Positions 42,960 through 54,747 of a stretch of 64,000 nucleotides of DNA are shown piece after piece. This DNA is from Earliella scabrosa (taxonomy: Eukaryota; Basidiomycota; Agaricomycetes; Polyporales; Polyporaceae): positions 496,001 to 560,000 of the forward strand of contig JABYQQ010000007.1 in NCBI GenBank assembly GCA_022605405.1. The letters are read 5' to 3'. Below the pieces are notes generated by a model. That model saw only the letters and a list, made by a program, of their open reading frames with translations, was not told the DNA's origin and searched no databases. The position numbers and the translations under genes were made by a program. The first letter of the stretch is position 1; the number at the start of each line of letters is the position of its first letter.

Positions 42960-45280
42960 CTATTTTCGCCGTTTTCCCTTGTCGCCCTTCTGTAATGACT
43001 TCAAAAGAGCGGCCTTCTGGCGGTTTTTGTTCTTCACGTTTGCAGTCGTGTAGAAATTGGTTGCCTTTTTCTGTCGCACGGAGAGATGACATGTGAGTGA
43101 ATAGCAGAGGCAGGCAATCACAGCGGAACTTACCTTGTTCGTTGTCATGCGAGCCTGTTTCTGAGGTCGTGCTGAGCCGTCATCGGACTCTTCGTCGTTG
43201 GACGCAGCACCCTCGTCGTCACTAAGCTTGCTGAATACCGTGGGGACCTCGTCCGCATCGCCCATCTCCGCGTCCGCTGACCCCTCGTCGCCCTTGAACA
43301 CGTCGTTCCAGCCCAACTCCTCCTCCTCCTCCTCCTCCTCCTCCTCTTCACCTTCGCCATCGTCTTCCTCGCCGCTCTCGCTCTCCTCCGCCTCGTCCTC
43401 CGCCTCCTCATTCGCATCCTCCTCCTCGTCCAACGGACGGACGTCCTCGGCAACGAACGCGTTCTTCTGCATGATGGAGCCCAGGTTCTGCTTGACGCCA
43501 ACTAGGCGCTGCCCCGGTTCCTCCGCGACGGCCACAGCCTTGCCCTTACCCTTCGCATCCGCTACATTCGCCTTCTTCGCCTCCGCCTTGTTCAGTTCCT
43601 CGCTCCTCTCCGGGGGCGGGACGAAGAACGGGATGCGGCCGCGCACCCAGTCGCTCAGCATGATCTTCGCCACCGCCTCGCGGTCGGGCTCACCGCCCTT
43701 GAGCAGCCGGCCCTTCATCCTAGCCATCCTGTCGAGGAACGACTCGGGGTCCCAGCCCTCGGACGGGTTCGCGGCGTCCGGCAGAGGGATGCCGTACGTC
43801 CGCGAGAGGTAGACGGGCTTGACGCGCGCCATGAGCGCGGGGATGTGCTCGGAGGGAGTCGCGAGCGCCTCGACGCGGACGACGCCCTTGAGGACGGTCG
43901 ACGTCTGGGAGTCCTTGGCCGAGGTGGGGACGATGCCCGGGCAGTCGATGAGGTAGATGCGCTTGGTGAGCGTGATGTACTGCCAGACCTTGGTCTCGCC
44001 TGGGACGGGCGCGACGTTGCATACCTTGCCGCTCTTGAGGGTGTTGATGACGCTGCTCTTGCCGACGTTGGGGTAGCCGATGAAGCCGACCGAGATTTGC
44101 TTCTTGTCGGAGTGGAGCTGGGAGAACTGGCGGAGGAGCTGGATGAGTGAGCCTTTGCCGAAGGAGTGGTTCGGTGAGGCGTGGAATGCGAGGGTGGGAT
44201 AACGCGGGGTGAGATGTTGGATGTAGCGCGCCTGGGGATCCGAGTCAACATGGGACAAATCTGAGGAGGTGATTGGACGTACTGTGACCCAATTTGGTAC
44301 GAGATCGCACTTGTTGATGACGAGCACGACTTGCTTGTGTGCCTTCTCCTTCCGCACATATTCCAAGACGGACTCACAAAGCGTGCCCATGGGATCTCGC
44401 GCGTCGATGACATGTATGATCACGTCTGAGGAGTCGATGACCTTGTAGAGTTCGCCATAGATTCGTCTGGAGGTTCCCTTAGCGTATATAGGCTCGATGA
44501 TATCCGCGTGCGTTTGGAAGTCATCAGCAGCAGACGTGGATGCGGTTGGCCCTATGATAGGGTTGAGATATAGCAAAGTCATGAGAACCGAGGGGACGTA
44601 CCTGACTCTCCGTCTGCACCCTGAGCATTATTGTCGGCTTCTTCCACCGCTGCTGCACTGGCCTTCCCGAGCTCCTCAAACGTCCCGACATCGATGCGAG
44701 GCTTCTTGCGCTGAGCTTTGGGACCGAACGTGTCCTTGAACGTCTCAGTTTCGAGAATATGGGAGCGCTGTGTTGGGAAAGGCAAGGTACATCGGTCCCG
44801 AAGGATTTGCATCGGGCAGACAGCATTTACGCACCTTGCGGAGGTTGGGGTTGGCTGCGTCGTCTAATAATGCCATGGGCAACTTATTGCGACGCAGCAG
44901 TACGGAGTAGGGGTCATTCTGTTTCGTGGCTAGACTTGTTCGGAAGTGATCCAAGGCTGTCTGAGAGATCACTCTGGTGTTTCCTGTCAAGCCTCATCAG
45001 CTCCTCGACGATAGAGCCCGGATTAGAGAGACGCACCGAACCAACGCCTATCAGGCTGTACCCTACCCGGCTTCGTCTCATCCTCTCCCTTCTGAAAAGC
45101 AGCAGCCTGGATGATCTTGCCGTCTCGGTCGCGGACGGCCTTGCCGCCCTTGAGCATTTTGAGTCGACCGACGGTTTTAGCATTGTGGTAGAAGTTCTCT
45201 CCCTTGACTTTCTTCAGGCTTGGCTGAGAGGCTGAAGACCGGGTCTTGGAGGACGAAGGGCTCTTTTTTGAGGGTGCCAT
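42960..45280 (-). CDS. NOG2: Nucleolar GTP-binding protein 2 (NOG2)
   Basis: Circularly permuted GTPase that acts on pre-60S particles in nucleolus and nucleoplasm and is needed for their maturation and export. The ATG at 45278-45280 opens [20 protein letters not shown]. The NGP1 N-terminal domain has [39 protein letters not shown] and [20 protein letters not shown]. GTPase motifs come in permuted order: [17 protein letters not shown] (G4), [14 protein letters not shown] (G1), [12 protein letters not shown] (G2), LIDCPG (G3). A highly acidic segment (Glu run encoded around 43318-43352) and a basic tail ([20 protein letters not shown]) follow. Six or so introns, all short. Length about 690 residues, usual for fungi. 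Its last codons overlap the right edge of tandem unit 2. Confidence 0.95.
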
Positions 45281-46067
45281 GGCTGCACCGATCCAAAAAG
45301 TGCAGGGCGTTCAGGAGGAGGCGTGCAGGCGCTGACAGGAATTTTGGGACTTCGCGAGCCACGTGGGTCTTTAAGATAGGCCTTGCCTTGGCGCCCACCG
45401 ACGACTCCGAGTACTTGTTTGCGTTGTTGTTAGAAGAGTCAGGTCTTACAGTAAGGAGAGGCCAACTGAGTCTGAGCCTCTGAGGCTGAAGAATTACCGA
45501 TGTGTAGCATTGAATAGCACGCACAATGCTTTCCCCAGACTTCAAATTGGCTACTGTTGTACAGCGCTTTTGGAGAGTAGTTGATTCGTCCCGAGCCCAG
45601 ACGGGACGTCACTGAGTATACCACGGAAGAGAAACAGACCGATGTCGATTCAGACACAAGATTGTGTTTAGGGAGAAGCGAATTCTATTAGGTGCTCCCA
45701 AAACCTCAGCCAAGAATGGTACATGGGTAGAAGATGTCACAGGGAGATGTCGACATGCCGCAACATAGAAAATGAGCTACGACACTTCCTAACCTGCTTA
45801 AGCAAAGCCATGATCTCGAGAGGACAGAGACTCAAAGAGTCACTGGCACTGTCTCAACGGTTGAGCGTACTGACGTCGAACAGCGTGGCATATCTCTCTG
45901 AAGAAGAAAGAGAAAAAATTGCCAGAGCGCGCAAGCCCTTATACCGGGCGCCACGTGGGTTAAGCGATGTTTCTCACGCCCGGCGACGGCCAAGCTGTCT
46001 GGCGCGCGGGACGGACACCGTCCACAAAGTCCTGCTGGTCCTCTCTTCTGCGCTCGACAAGGACACG
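45281..46067. promoter_or_regulatory. Divergent promoter region of NOG2 and mitochondrial uS15
   Basis: Nearly 0.8 kb between two divergent translation-related genes. A plus-strand open frame starting at 45723 runs into the uS15 gene but has no resemblance to that family before 46068, so I treat it as leader or chance. Confidence 0.45.
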
Positions 46068-47017
46068 ATGTTGGGGGCACACCTGGCGCAGTGTGAGTGT
46101 GCTCTATACCAAGCTTCTCCGTTATGCTACGTGCTTACAGGGGTCCGTTCAGGCTCACGCCCGCTTGCTTCGTCCAGTTCGGCACGCGCTGCCTCCCTAC
46201 ACACATCCGCCGTCCTGCAGGCTGTCTCCACTCGGGCGCGCAAGTCCCAACGGACATTGAAGGCCAACATTCAGCGACGCGAGGAGCTCCAGCGGCAGGC
46301 CCAACAGGACCGTCCACACGTCGTTCTCGGTCACAAAGCTGGCGATGAGGCCAAGTGGCTGAACTGCGACCTCGCTCAAGTGCTCGTCACCCCGGAGGAC
46401 CTTCGCAACGTCCCCATACCTGTGCTCAGTTCACAAACAGGCGAGGTCAAAATGCCCCCGTATCTCAACTACGGCATTGGCGAGAAGGAGAAGGAGGCGC
46501 TATTTGAGGTGTTGCCACGCCTGACCGCACAGGGACAGGTCGAAGCTTCTGGTGCGCGGCATTCAGAGGAGCTTGCGGAGACGTCCCGGAAGCAGGAAAC
46601 GATTGAGATGCAGAAGAGCGCATTGTTCGCAAGACTGGTCGACCTGCGGAACGCGAACGCGAGGGGCATTGCGTACGAGAACCGTAGGCGCATCGTTGCC
46701 GCGTTCTCTGAACCAGAGAACCCCACGGACACGGGCAGACCAGAGGTCCAAGGTACGTGATCACTACGGTTCTTGTAATGATCCACCGCCGACCTTCTTG
46801 TGAAGCCGCACTTGCTACCATGGAGATCCGCAACCTCTGGGATCATCTAGGCCGGTGTAAGAAGGACATCGCGAACCGCAGGAGCCTTCGCAGGCTCGTC
46901 CACCACAGAGCGAAGATCCTCAGGTACCTGAAGTCCGTAGACGAAGATCGGTACGACAACGTACTGGAACGGTTAGGCTTGGAACGGAGTGCTGTGGAGG
47001 GAGAGTTGGTGGTATGA
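46068..47017 (+). CDS. Mitochondrial small-subunit ribosomal protein uS15m
   Basis: Mitoribosomal homologue of bacterial S15, which binds the central domain of small-subunit rRNA. Exon 1 at 46068 gives MLGAHLAQ, and a 48-nt intron (GTGAGTGTG to CTTACAG) leads to WVRSGSRPLASSSSARAASL. This is an Arg/Ser-rich presequence without acids, typical of mitochondrial import. A fungal extension follows (AKWLNCDLAQVLVTPEDLRN, MPPYLNYGIGEKEKEALFEV). The S15 domain is RLVDLRNANARGIAYENRRR, a 60-nt intron near 46754-46813, then AALATMEIRNLWDHLGRCKK, DIANRRSLRRLVHHRAKILR and YLKSVDEDRYDNVLERLGL. About 280 residues. The N-terminal extension and presequence match yeast Mrps28-like proteins. Confidence 0.9.
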
Positions 47018-47572
47018 CACCTATCATATAGATCTATTCAGCTTGCGGCGCATCCTGCGTTTAATACTACCTGGCTCTCAAGATCCGTTCTGCCCCTGAG
47101 TCGCGCACTCTTGACATGCCACACCGACGCTAGTCCCATGAAGTTGCCGGACACGCTGGTGTTGCGAGCTACGTCGTATATATACCACTGCTGACTGTCG
47201 GAGTTGAGCGCGTGAGGGCCTGTGAGTGCGCGAGGCTACTGAACTCTCCCTTGTCCACCCTCGGTCTCCACCCCGCCCACGCTCCTTTCGTCGCTTTTGC
47301 CGCTCCGCGTGCTGCTTTCGCATAAACGGTGCTCTCGAGGTCGAACTTGGCCGAGAGCTTTCCGGACCACGACTTGACTTGCCATTTCCGGTGGTGTGGG
47401 CGCGCCGGGTCGGTGGCTGACGACGGTGGCGGAAGCTGCTTTGAGCTCAACGCCGACGTCGACCAATATTGCGTTTCGGCCTATAATGGCTCTCCGTACG
47501 TCCTCCGAACCCCTCCCGCTGCCTGTCGCTCCCGTCTCACCCTGACCACCAGTTTCTTCCTCTCCGACCGCC
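47018..47572. other. Intergenic, promoter and leader of the RhoGEF gene
   Basis: A TATATATACCA string at 47176-47186 may be the TATA box of the RhoGEF gene. A 94-codon minus-strand frame (47169-47450) begins with TTG rather than ATG and is not supported. Confidence 0.4.
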
Positions 47573-50336
47573 ATGGTCGACTTCCCCTCCTCCGGACCTG
47601 ATCTCCACACCAGTCCATCCCTTGACGTCCACTACCAACGTCCCACCTACCTCCCTTTCCGACGCATATCTCTTCCCTCTGCTCCGAACCTCCAGAATCG
47701 TCAGTCTATTGTGAGCACGGCGTCTTTCGACTCGTTGCCTGAGGAGGCGCATGGACCGGTCCCTGCAACACCTGTGGTGATCAAGAACGCGGTCAAGGCT
47801 TCAAGACCAAGACCCTCTTCCGTCGATGCCTCCAGGCGAGCAGTCCGGCGGAGAGAGTCGCGGATGGTCGACGAGCAGCGGGAGGCCAAGCGCAGGAAGG
47901 TCATTGCGGAGTTCTATGAGACGGAGAAGTCATACTTGGACGGTTTAGAGCTCATACACTCGGTGCGCAGAGCCCTTCTTGCAAGTCAAACTGTGGATGC
48001 TCATATTGTATCTGAATCTCAAGCACTTCCTCACGCCAATCATTGCTTCTCTGGATACCCCTCACCCACTCCTCACCCGCGCAGAGCTCACGTCCATCTT
48101 CTCCAACTTCATCGACATCTGGAACTTGCACCGATCATTCTACAGCTCTCTGACTGCTTTCCTCAACTCCTCTGCGTCTGCTCATCCTCGAGATCCACCT
48201 CCACCCCTCTCTCCGGTGCTGCTTGCCCACTTCCCCTACCTCTCTCTTTACACGCCCTTCGTTAGCTCCTTCTCGGATGCCCTTGCGTCATACGCTGCTT
48301 TTCTCAGGAACAACACCACGTTCGCGTCGTTCATTGCTCAGCAGGAGGCGGACCCGCGGTGTGGGAAGCTCAAGTTCAGGGACTGGCTCCTTACTATCGT
48401 GCAACGATGTCCGCGGTACTTGCTCCTGCTCAAGGACATGATCAGTTGCACAGACTCGGAAGACCCTGAGTACGCTTCACTGACTGCCGTCCACACGCTT
48501 GTTTCCAAGAGTGAGTGCAGCAAGGTTGCATGCTTCAATTCACATGCTAATGCGCATACAGTCACCATGTCGCTCAATACGTCACTACACACCCACGCAC
48601 AGACTCTGGCCCTGCTTGCACTACAGCGCAATACCGTCAATCTCCCTTTCCAACTGATCACTCCAGGCCGCACATTCCTTAAACGCGCCCCTCTCCTTCA
48701 ACTCGAAGGCTCCGCTCCTAGAGAACGCGAGTTCCTCCTCTTCTCAGACTGCTTGATATGGCTTGCGAGCGCGGACGGAGATTTCTTTTCCGACAAGTGG
48801 AGCGCTCTTGCTGCTTCTGGGACTGGCGGCGCTGGCTCTAGCACCCCAGATCTCCTCCGTTCGCGAACAAGAAGCGACGTCGAGGTAGACGTCGTCCGGA
48901 AGCGGCAGTCCCTGCTGCAATTGAGGATCAATGGCAGCCCAAGGAAGAAGCGGCAGGCAAGTAGCGGCGTGGATGACAGATGGGTATACAAAGGTCATGT
49001 GGAACTGGTTGATCTGGAGGTCGTCGTGAGTACGCCGGCTGCCGGGGACTCGCAGGAGCGTGGCTTCGAGCTCCTCAGTCCACATCAATCGTTCGCGGTG
49101 TACGCAGGTCAGCTCTGTCTCATCCTTCTGATCAGTGCATCAATCGCTGACACGACCATTCAGTGAATGAGGAAGAGCGGGACGAATGGGTGACTGCGAT
49201 CCGGAACGCGAAGTCGTCCCTGCTTGTTTCGCTGAGCGTCATGCAGCTGAACTCGACGCTGACCTCGTCCTCATCAACGAACCATCTTCGGCGGACTCTG
49301 CAAGCCCTTCCATACGCGCCGGAGGACTCGACGATGCCCAAACGAGGAAAGGTCGAACACTTTGTTCCTGCAGTATGGGTACCGGATGGGAAGACGGAGA
49401 GCTGCATGCGATGCGGTCGGACCTTTGGGTGGCGAAGACGAAGACACCATTGTCGGCTGTGTGGGAGATGTGTCTGCGGCAGTTGTTCCGGGAAGGTGAG
49501 TAGACCTGACATGTTTCTCAGTTACACGGCTCACACTAAGTGTCCTATATTAGACGTTCTTCATCGTTGACTCGAACGCGAAGGATCACAAGTCTGCTCG
49601 TGCATGCGAAGCGTGCTACGACACGGTCTTCCCTCTCCTCGAGCAGCCACCGGATCCCTCGGTCACTGTCACAGCAGGCACGACCCACTCCCATTTCACG
49701 CTGTCCGGTCTCAAGTCCATGCCGTCCTTACTCCTGAATGACGTCACCTCCAGTTCGCCATCCGCTCTAATGGCGATCGACCTTGACTCTCCGAAGCGAG
49801 TGCTAACGCGCATCGAGGACGAGTTTTCCCCACTCGACGAGCCCAACAGCCCTCCAGTAGCTGCCATGCGCCTCAAGCCCGCCCAGCGTCCGAAGAGCTA
49901 CGTCCAGATCCTCGAGGAGTTCCAGGAGCGCGATGCGTCTCCCGCACCCAGTCCTCGCGCGTCCCGGTTCAGCGAGCGCAGCACGATGGACGAGACACAT
50001 GGTGTCCTGGACGAGCGCGACGAGGAGTTCCTCGACGACGACGGGCAGGAGGTCGAGGTTCCCTTCGCGAGCCCTGCCGGGAGCCAGCCCTCGACGCCGC
50101 GCAAGGAGAACACCGCGCGCCGGCACAAGCGCTTCTCCCTCCCCGCGATTGCGCTGCAGACGAGCCCAGTGACCGCGCGGCCGAACGCGGACGGGAAGGC
50201 CCATCGTTCGTCTCTTGTGCTTGGGAAGGGCGGCGGGGTGTCGCACGCAGGTGAACCGTCGTCGCCTAGTCGACCGCTGCGGCATAGCGTGGCCGTTGGG
50301 CGGCTGAACGAGCTGCTCGGGCGGGGGAAGGACTAG
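47573..50336 (+). CDS. FGD-type Rho guanine nucleotide exchange factor (DH-PH-FYVE)
   Basis: Activates a Rho-family GTPase, probably Cdc42, at membranes marked by phosphatidylinositol 3-phosphate. The start GCCATGG at 47573 opens MVDFPSSGPDLHTSP. The DH domain has KRRKVIAEFYETEKSYLDGL, a small intron, FLTPIIASLDTPHPLL, LKFRDWLLTIVQRCPRYLLL and LKDMISCTDSEDPEY. The PH domain has FLKRAPLLQLEGSAPRERE, FLLFSDCLIWL and EERDEWVTAIRNAK. The FYVE finger has WVPDGKTESCMRC, then RRHHCRLCGRCVCGSCS, a 62-nt intron, and TFFIVDSNAKDHKSARACEA, C-x-x-C. These include the WxxD and R(R/K)HHCR signature elements. A Ser/Pro-rich tail ends NELLGRGKD. About 810 residues in six exons. Cdc42 as the target is inferred from the FGD family. 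Confidence 0.92.
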
Positions 50337-52216
50337 TCGGTCGACTTGGTCGTTGTCCCCCTTCTTTTTCTGCCGCGCGAAGGCAGAGTGGGCCTCCGGG
50401 GCATCCTTGTCTGATGACGAACAGACTGGGCGGCATGCGCCGTACCTGCATTGTATAGAGCGGGTACGCAGCAGAGTTAGTCTGCTGATGGGCGCGTGTC
50501 AATTCTTGTTGGCCTTCGGGGTAGATTGATGGTGGTCTATCCGAAGCTCTAGCGTGGGGATAGTTCGTTGGGTCTGCCGCAGTGACATACATACACATTC
50601 GATCGTTGGACTGGATGCACATGAACATCGTTGTACGCTAGGATACCATGGCCGTCTGCAGCCTCTGCTCCATATCATTGTATCTCTTACCATCTCCTCC
50701 CATACATACCGGTCTCTCCTTGCTCTCGTCCCCTCCCCGTTCTTGTCCCTAATCACGACGACGATACGACGATCACGAACATAACACTTGAACCCACCCA
50801 TGTACACATTCCAGTCTGTCCGACGCAGTCCATCCCACGTAGTACCTTCTCTAAATTGAGCTGTAATCAGGCGTCTCCCAACGATGGCTGCTGCACGGTG
50901 AGGGATTCCCTGCATGTGAAACTCACCCGTGGACCGTGGTTGCAAACAAATGGCCAGGCAACTTTGCCACGTGGATATGGGCGCAAACGCGCGCCTACTT
51001 ACTACGTTCAAGTTCGCTTCATCACAGTGCAAGCTTGAACCACCCCATGCAAGTCCCTCGCATTCACGCTCATTTGGTGCGTCACCTTGATACCTAAGCT
51101 ATGTTAGTTAATCTTTGATGATTCTGCCAGAGGGATCACCCACCGCGTTGCCACTGTGGCACCGCCCTGGTCCCGGGATGCAGTCAGTGAAGCTACCACT
51201 CATTGAACCACTCTGAAACTTGGAGGAGCGCCCACACAATTCGAGGTTCAGCAACGGCCTCGAGAGGCCGGCTCGCGCGGATTGTAATCTGTGCGCGCAA
51301 CTCAGTAAATGAATGGCCCATCAGGAGAGCGCTTCTGCTCCAGCGAGCCCCGGAGCGCTGGAAATCCCCCCCCCAGGCCCCCACCCTTCCTTTTGAATGT
51401 ACATACGAAAAGCTTTCAATGCGTGTACGTGTCTATTTGCTCACTGAATGTCGTTGTTAAATGGGCTAATCATCCTAGTGTAGTGGCCTAGTGCCCACAG
51501 AGGGCCACCAGTAACGATATGCTTGACAAACACGAGAGCATGACGAGGTGAGAACTGCGGCGGAGGCAGCGTCCCTGGATGGAGAGTACGTCTCCAGCTA
51601 GAGACACCGTCTCAGGCCGGTGATAGACAGATCAATCAAGATCAAACCGGTTGCCCCGGAGGCTCCGGAGATGTCTGGAGGAATACCAGGTTCCTGATGC
51701 ATGCCTGGGCCTCGGGGTCAGCAAATTTGACACGGCGATATTCCTTGGAGACTGGCCGACACTATGTCTCTTCGGGCCGCGATGGCGGACATTGTGAGCC
51801 TTCTGGTTCCTGGGGACCTGGATTACTGAATGCTGAATACTTTTTGAATATCAGTTCCGCCTGATATCGGGGCTGTCGCGAATAGTAGCACTCATGCTGC
51901 GTACATTGACAGCGTTAGATGCTTCTGTTGTAGCGCTAAACTCTCAGAACTTTCCAGTTGGTAACATCAGATCTAGATGCACACAGACTTTGAATGGAGG
52001 TCGGTATCCCATTCTGTCCGAAGTTCAGCTCTGGCGGGGTCCTCTGACTTTGTGGCATCAAACTCTCCTAAATCCCCAAACCGCGGCGCTCCGCACACAT
52101 CTCACACGGCGTGTACTGTCTCCGCAATCTAGCACCCTGCCATATAGGCACCAGGGGCACATGTGTTGGTCACTCAAACCCTTCCTCCTACCCTCACGAA
52201 TCCACCCCTAGCCGCC
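50337..52216. other. Intergenic, no gene seen
   Basis: About 1.9 kb, the second largest gap. The longest frame (177 codons, minus, 50499-51032) overlaps the expected 3' UTR of the RhoGEF and shows no family motif or spliceable extension. A C tract lies near 51367-51377. I see no transposon ends. Confidence 0.45.
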
Positions 52217-53995
52217 ATGCTTCCCACTGTCCGGAAGGGTGCTGAGAGGCACCCCACATCGAGACAGTACCTCCTCTACATCGCCAAACGGTACTCCGTC
52301 CTAGCTATCGCAGGGTTTGCGATTGCCGCTTTGCTGTGGAGACTCGCTATCGTCCCCCGCTACGTCCACGCCACCGTAGAACCGCAGCAGCCGCACGGTT
52401 CGGGCCTCCCTGCTCCATTGCCTCCCCTTTACCCCAGATACCACCATGATCTACTCAACCTCCCCCAACACCGGTGGCAACATAGCAAGCCTCAGCCTTA
52501 CGAAAGCTTCTTCTATGTGGCCGGGCATGCGCGTGGTTCGTGACACTCTCCTACCATCTACCCGAGTCTGCAGGTGTTCATCCCCTGGCCCTCCACCTAC
52601 AGGTACGGGTTGGGGTAATGCGATGGAGGAGTTGCTTCTCAACGCCTACATCGCCTACAAGGCCAAACGATCGTGCGTGTCGTCTGTCTTCGTACCTTGC
52701 TTCAGACTGACTTTGATTCTGTAGCTTCGTCTTCAACAACTACACCTGGACGGACGACATGTCGAGGGCGTACGCTGACTACAACGGCAAGATGATTCCA
52801 GCTCGTATCCCCTACAACGTGTTGATACGTGGTATGTCTATTCTCATACTATTCTTGGGTGGATAGGCGATTCAAGCTCCGGACTGTCAGGTCCAGTTGT
52901 GGGAGACCCATTCCCTCCTGGCGACCACACTCCTCTCGCCGTAAGCAAGGCGTATTATGACAAGATGTGCCCAAACCCGGTCGTCTATATCCGTGAAGAT
53001 GTCCACGACCACATCAGCAACGGCTATAGCGCGAAGGACATCACCGATGGCTGGGTAGCAAAACTCGAGAGCAACGACAACCCTTGCATACAAACCGCCA
53101 TCAACTCCGGCCAGCTCTTCAACTACATGTACGACTTCCAGGACTACGTCCGTTCCATTGTCTTGCGAATGGCTGCTGACTATCCGAACCCGATCTCAAT
53201 AGGGTCTTTGGCGATCGAAACTCTATGAAGGACATCTGGCACGAATACTCTACCTCGCCGATTATCACCCACTTCCGCTGGTCCCCGCTCATCGAGCTTG
53301 CCTTCGACACAAACCGCGAACTCTTCTTCTCCGGGACCACCGTCGAGCAGTACCTCTCCCAACAGCCCTTCAACACGAGCAACGCCGAGCGGTACTCGAT
53401 GGTCCCCGGCCTTCTCGCAATCCACGTCCGGCGGGGCGACTTCGAGGACCACTGCACGCACCTCGCGAACTGGTCGTCCGACTACGTCTCGTTCTGCTCC
53501 TTCCAGGAGCTACCCGACCAGTTCTCCCCACCTCCGCACGAGGAGTGGGGCACGAACACGCCCGCGAACCACGCGATCTACAAGGCGCGCTGTTACCCGT
53601 CCATCGAGCAGATCGTCCGGAAGGTGCATGCGGTGCGCCAGACGGAGGCGGGTCTGGGGCTGCGCAGGGCGTACATCATGACGAATGGGAGCCCGGACTT
53701 CATCAGGGAGCTGAAGCTCGCGCTGCAGGCGGAGGGCGAGTGGGACCAAATGTCGAGCAGTCGGGACCTAGTGCTCAACCGGGAGCAAAAATACGTTGCA
53801 CAAGCTGTGGACATGCTCGTTGGACAGCGGGCGCAGGTGCTCATTGGGAATGGGGTGCGTCAGCTTTCTAGAGCGATGCACCTGTCGTTGATCGCGCTGA
53901 CGATGTCTTCTCTCTAGTTCTCGACGATGACTTCAAACATTGTGATGATGCGTATGGCGAACCATTTTATGGCGGAAAGTACGCGGTTCTGGTGA
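52217..53995 (+). CDS. Fucosyltransferase-like type II membrane glycosyltransferase, copy 2
   Basis: Paralogue of the gene at 11455-14002. The ATG at 52217 (GCCGCCATG context) opens MLPTVRKGAERHPTSRQYLL, then a signal anchor (YSVLAIAGFAIAALLWRLAI). The lumenal domain has ARGTGWGNAMEELLLNAYIA, SFVFNNYTWTDDMS, MIPARIPYNVLIR, then SGPVVGDPFPPGDHTPLAVS, YSTSPIITHFRWSPLIELAF, LLAIHVRRGDFEDHCTHLAN, AYIMTNGSPDFIRELK, VAQAVDMLVGQRAQVLIGNG and STMTSNIVMMRMA, ending STRFW. These are the same motifs, in the same order and with the same intron sites, as copy 1. All introns are short. The fucosyltransferase label is inferred from the HxRRGD and late GN(G)FS-type motifs. The acceptor is unknown. Confidence 0.8.
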
Positions 53996-54747
53996 TACGC
54001 AGGGGTTGTCGTAGCGGTGCAGAGGCGTGCAATCGTTGTTTTTGATGGGGTGCGAATATTCTTGAATCTTGGAATCGAAGATCGACCAGACTAGATGATA
54101 GCTCAGTTTCGGCGCCAGGCTCACAACAATGGGTCGTGTGGAGATCGTAGTACGGCCTCCAGCTAGCGTCTTGTTGGGAAAATATGGAACACCGCTCCCT
54201 GCCTTGGACGCCACCAATCTTGTGGTGGGCGTGTGACCACGACCTACGGAGTTTCTCAGAAGTGATCTCCGACTTAGACGGGCGGCATGTTCATGTCGCG
54301 CTCCTGTTCATGCCACCAGTCTCGGACCTGTCATCATCAGAATAGAACATTCAATGCGTGCATTCATTCATGAGTATAAGATCCGATCATGAATGGAGAG
54401 CAATCAGCTGTACATGGGGAAGGAAGAAATACTCGACTTGGACGTGTGCGAAAAACAGTGGAAGGAGGAGCGTGGAGCGAATACGACGTACGACAGAGGA
54501 ATGCTAAGACGTCACAGAAAACAACGATATCAGACTAGCCGACTGATGCAACGGAATGGGGAGCGCGACACCGGGAAACGCGAGGAAAGCGAAGAGCTGG
54601 GCAGACGTGGGAATGGGAGAGCATACAAGCGATGTCGTGAGATAGTGGTTAAGATGCGAGGGAGAAAGCGACGATATACGTAGATAGTGGAGATTCAGAG
54701 CATGAGAGATGTGTGCGACGTTTGAAAAGCAGATGAGAGGGGAGTCT
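53996..54747. other. Intergenic, convergent 3' ends
   Basis: Region between glycosyltransferase copy 2 and the C2H2 gene. A 96-codon plus-strand frame (54393-54683) is basic and low in complexity. I do not support it as a gene. Confidence 0.45.

Larger units (their letters stand above)
37902..43010 (+). repeat. Tandem duplication unit 2 (about 5.1 kb)
   Basis: Second unit of the tandem pair. It starts at CAAGCAACTC(A/G)GCACAC, matching 32729 onward, and runs through GH31 copy 2 into the living 3' end of NOG2. Because NOG2 is complete here, this unit's right end sits in the ancestral position. Confidence 0.85.

Noticed and set aside
32729..43010. Retrotransposition as the origin of the GH31 pair
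   Set aside because: Introns, promoter and flanking DNA are all duplicated, so the copy was made at the DNA level.
45723..46067. Upstream extension of the mitochondrial uS15 reading frame from an ATG at 45723
   Set aside because: The segment before 46068 lacks family similarity, and the presequence-like start at 46068 with a clean 48-nt intron fits better.
47169..47450. Minus-strand frame in the RhoGEF promoter (94 codons)
   Set aside because: It starts with TTG rather than ATG and has no relatives or spliced extension.
50499..51032. Minus-strand frame of 177 codons downstream of the RhoGEF
   Set aside because: It overlaps the likely 3' UTR and has no motif or plausible splicing. Its composition looks random.
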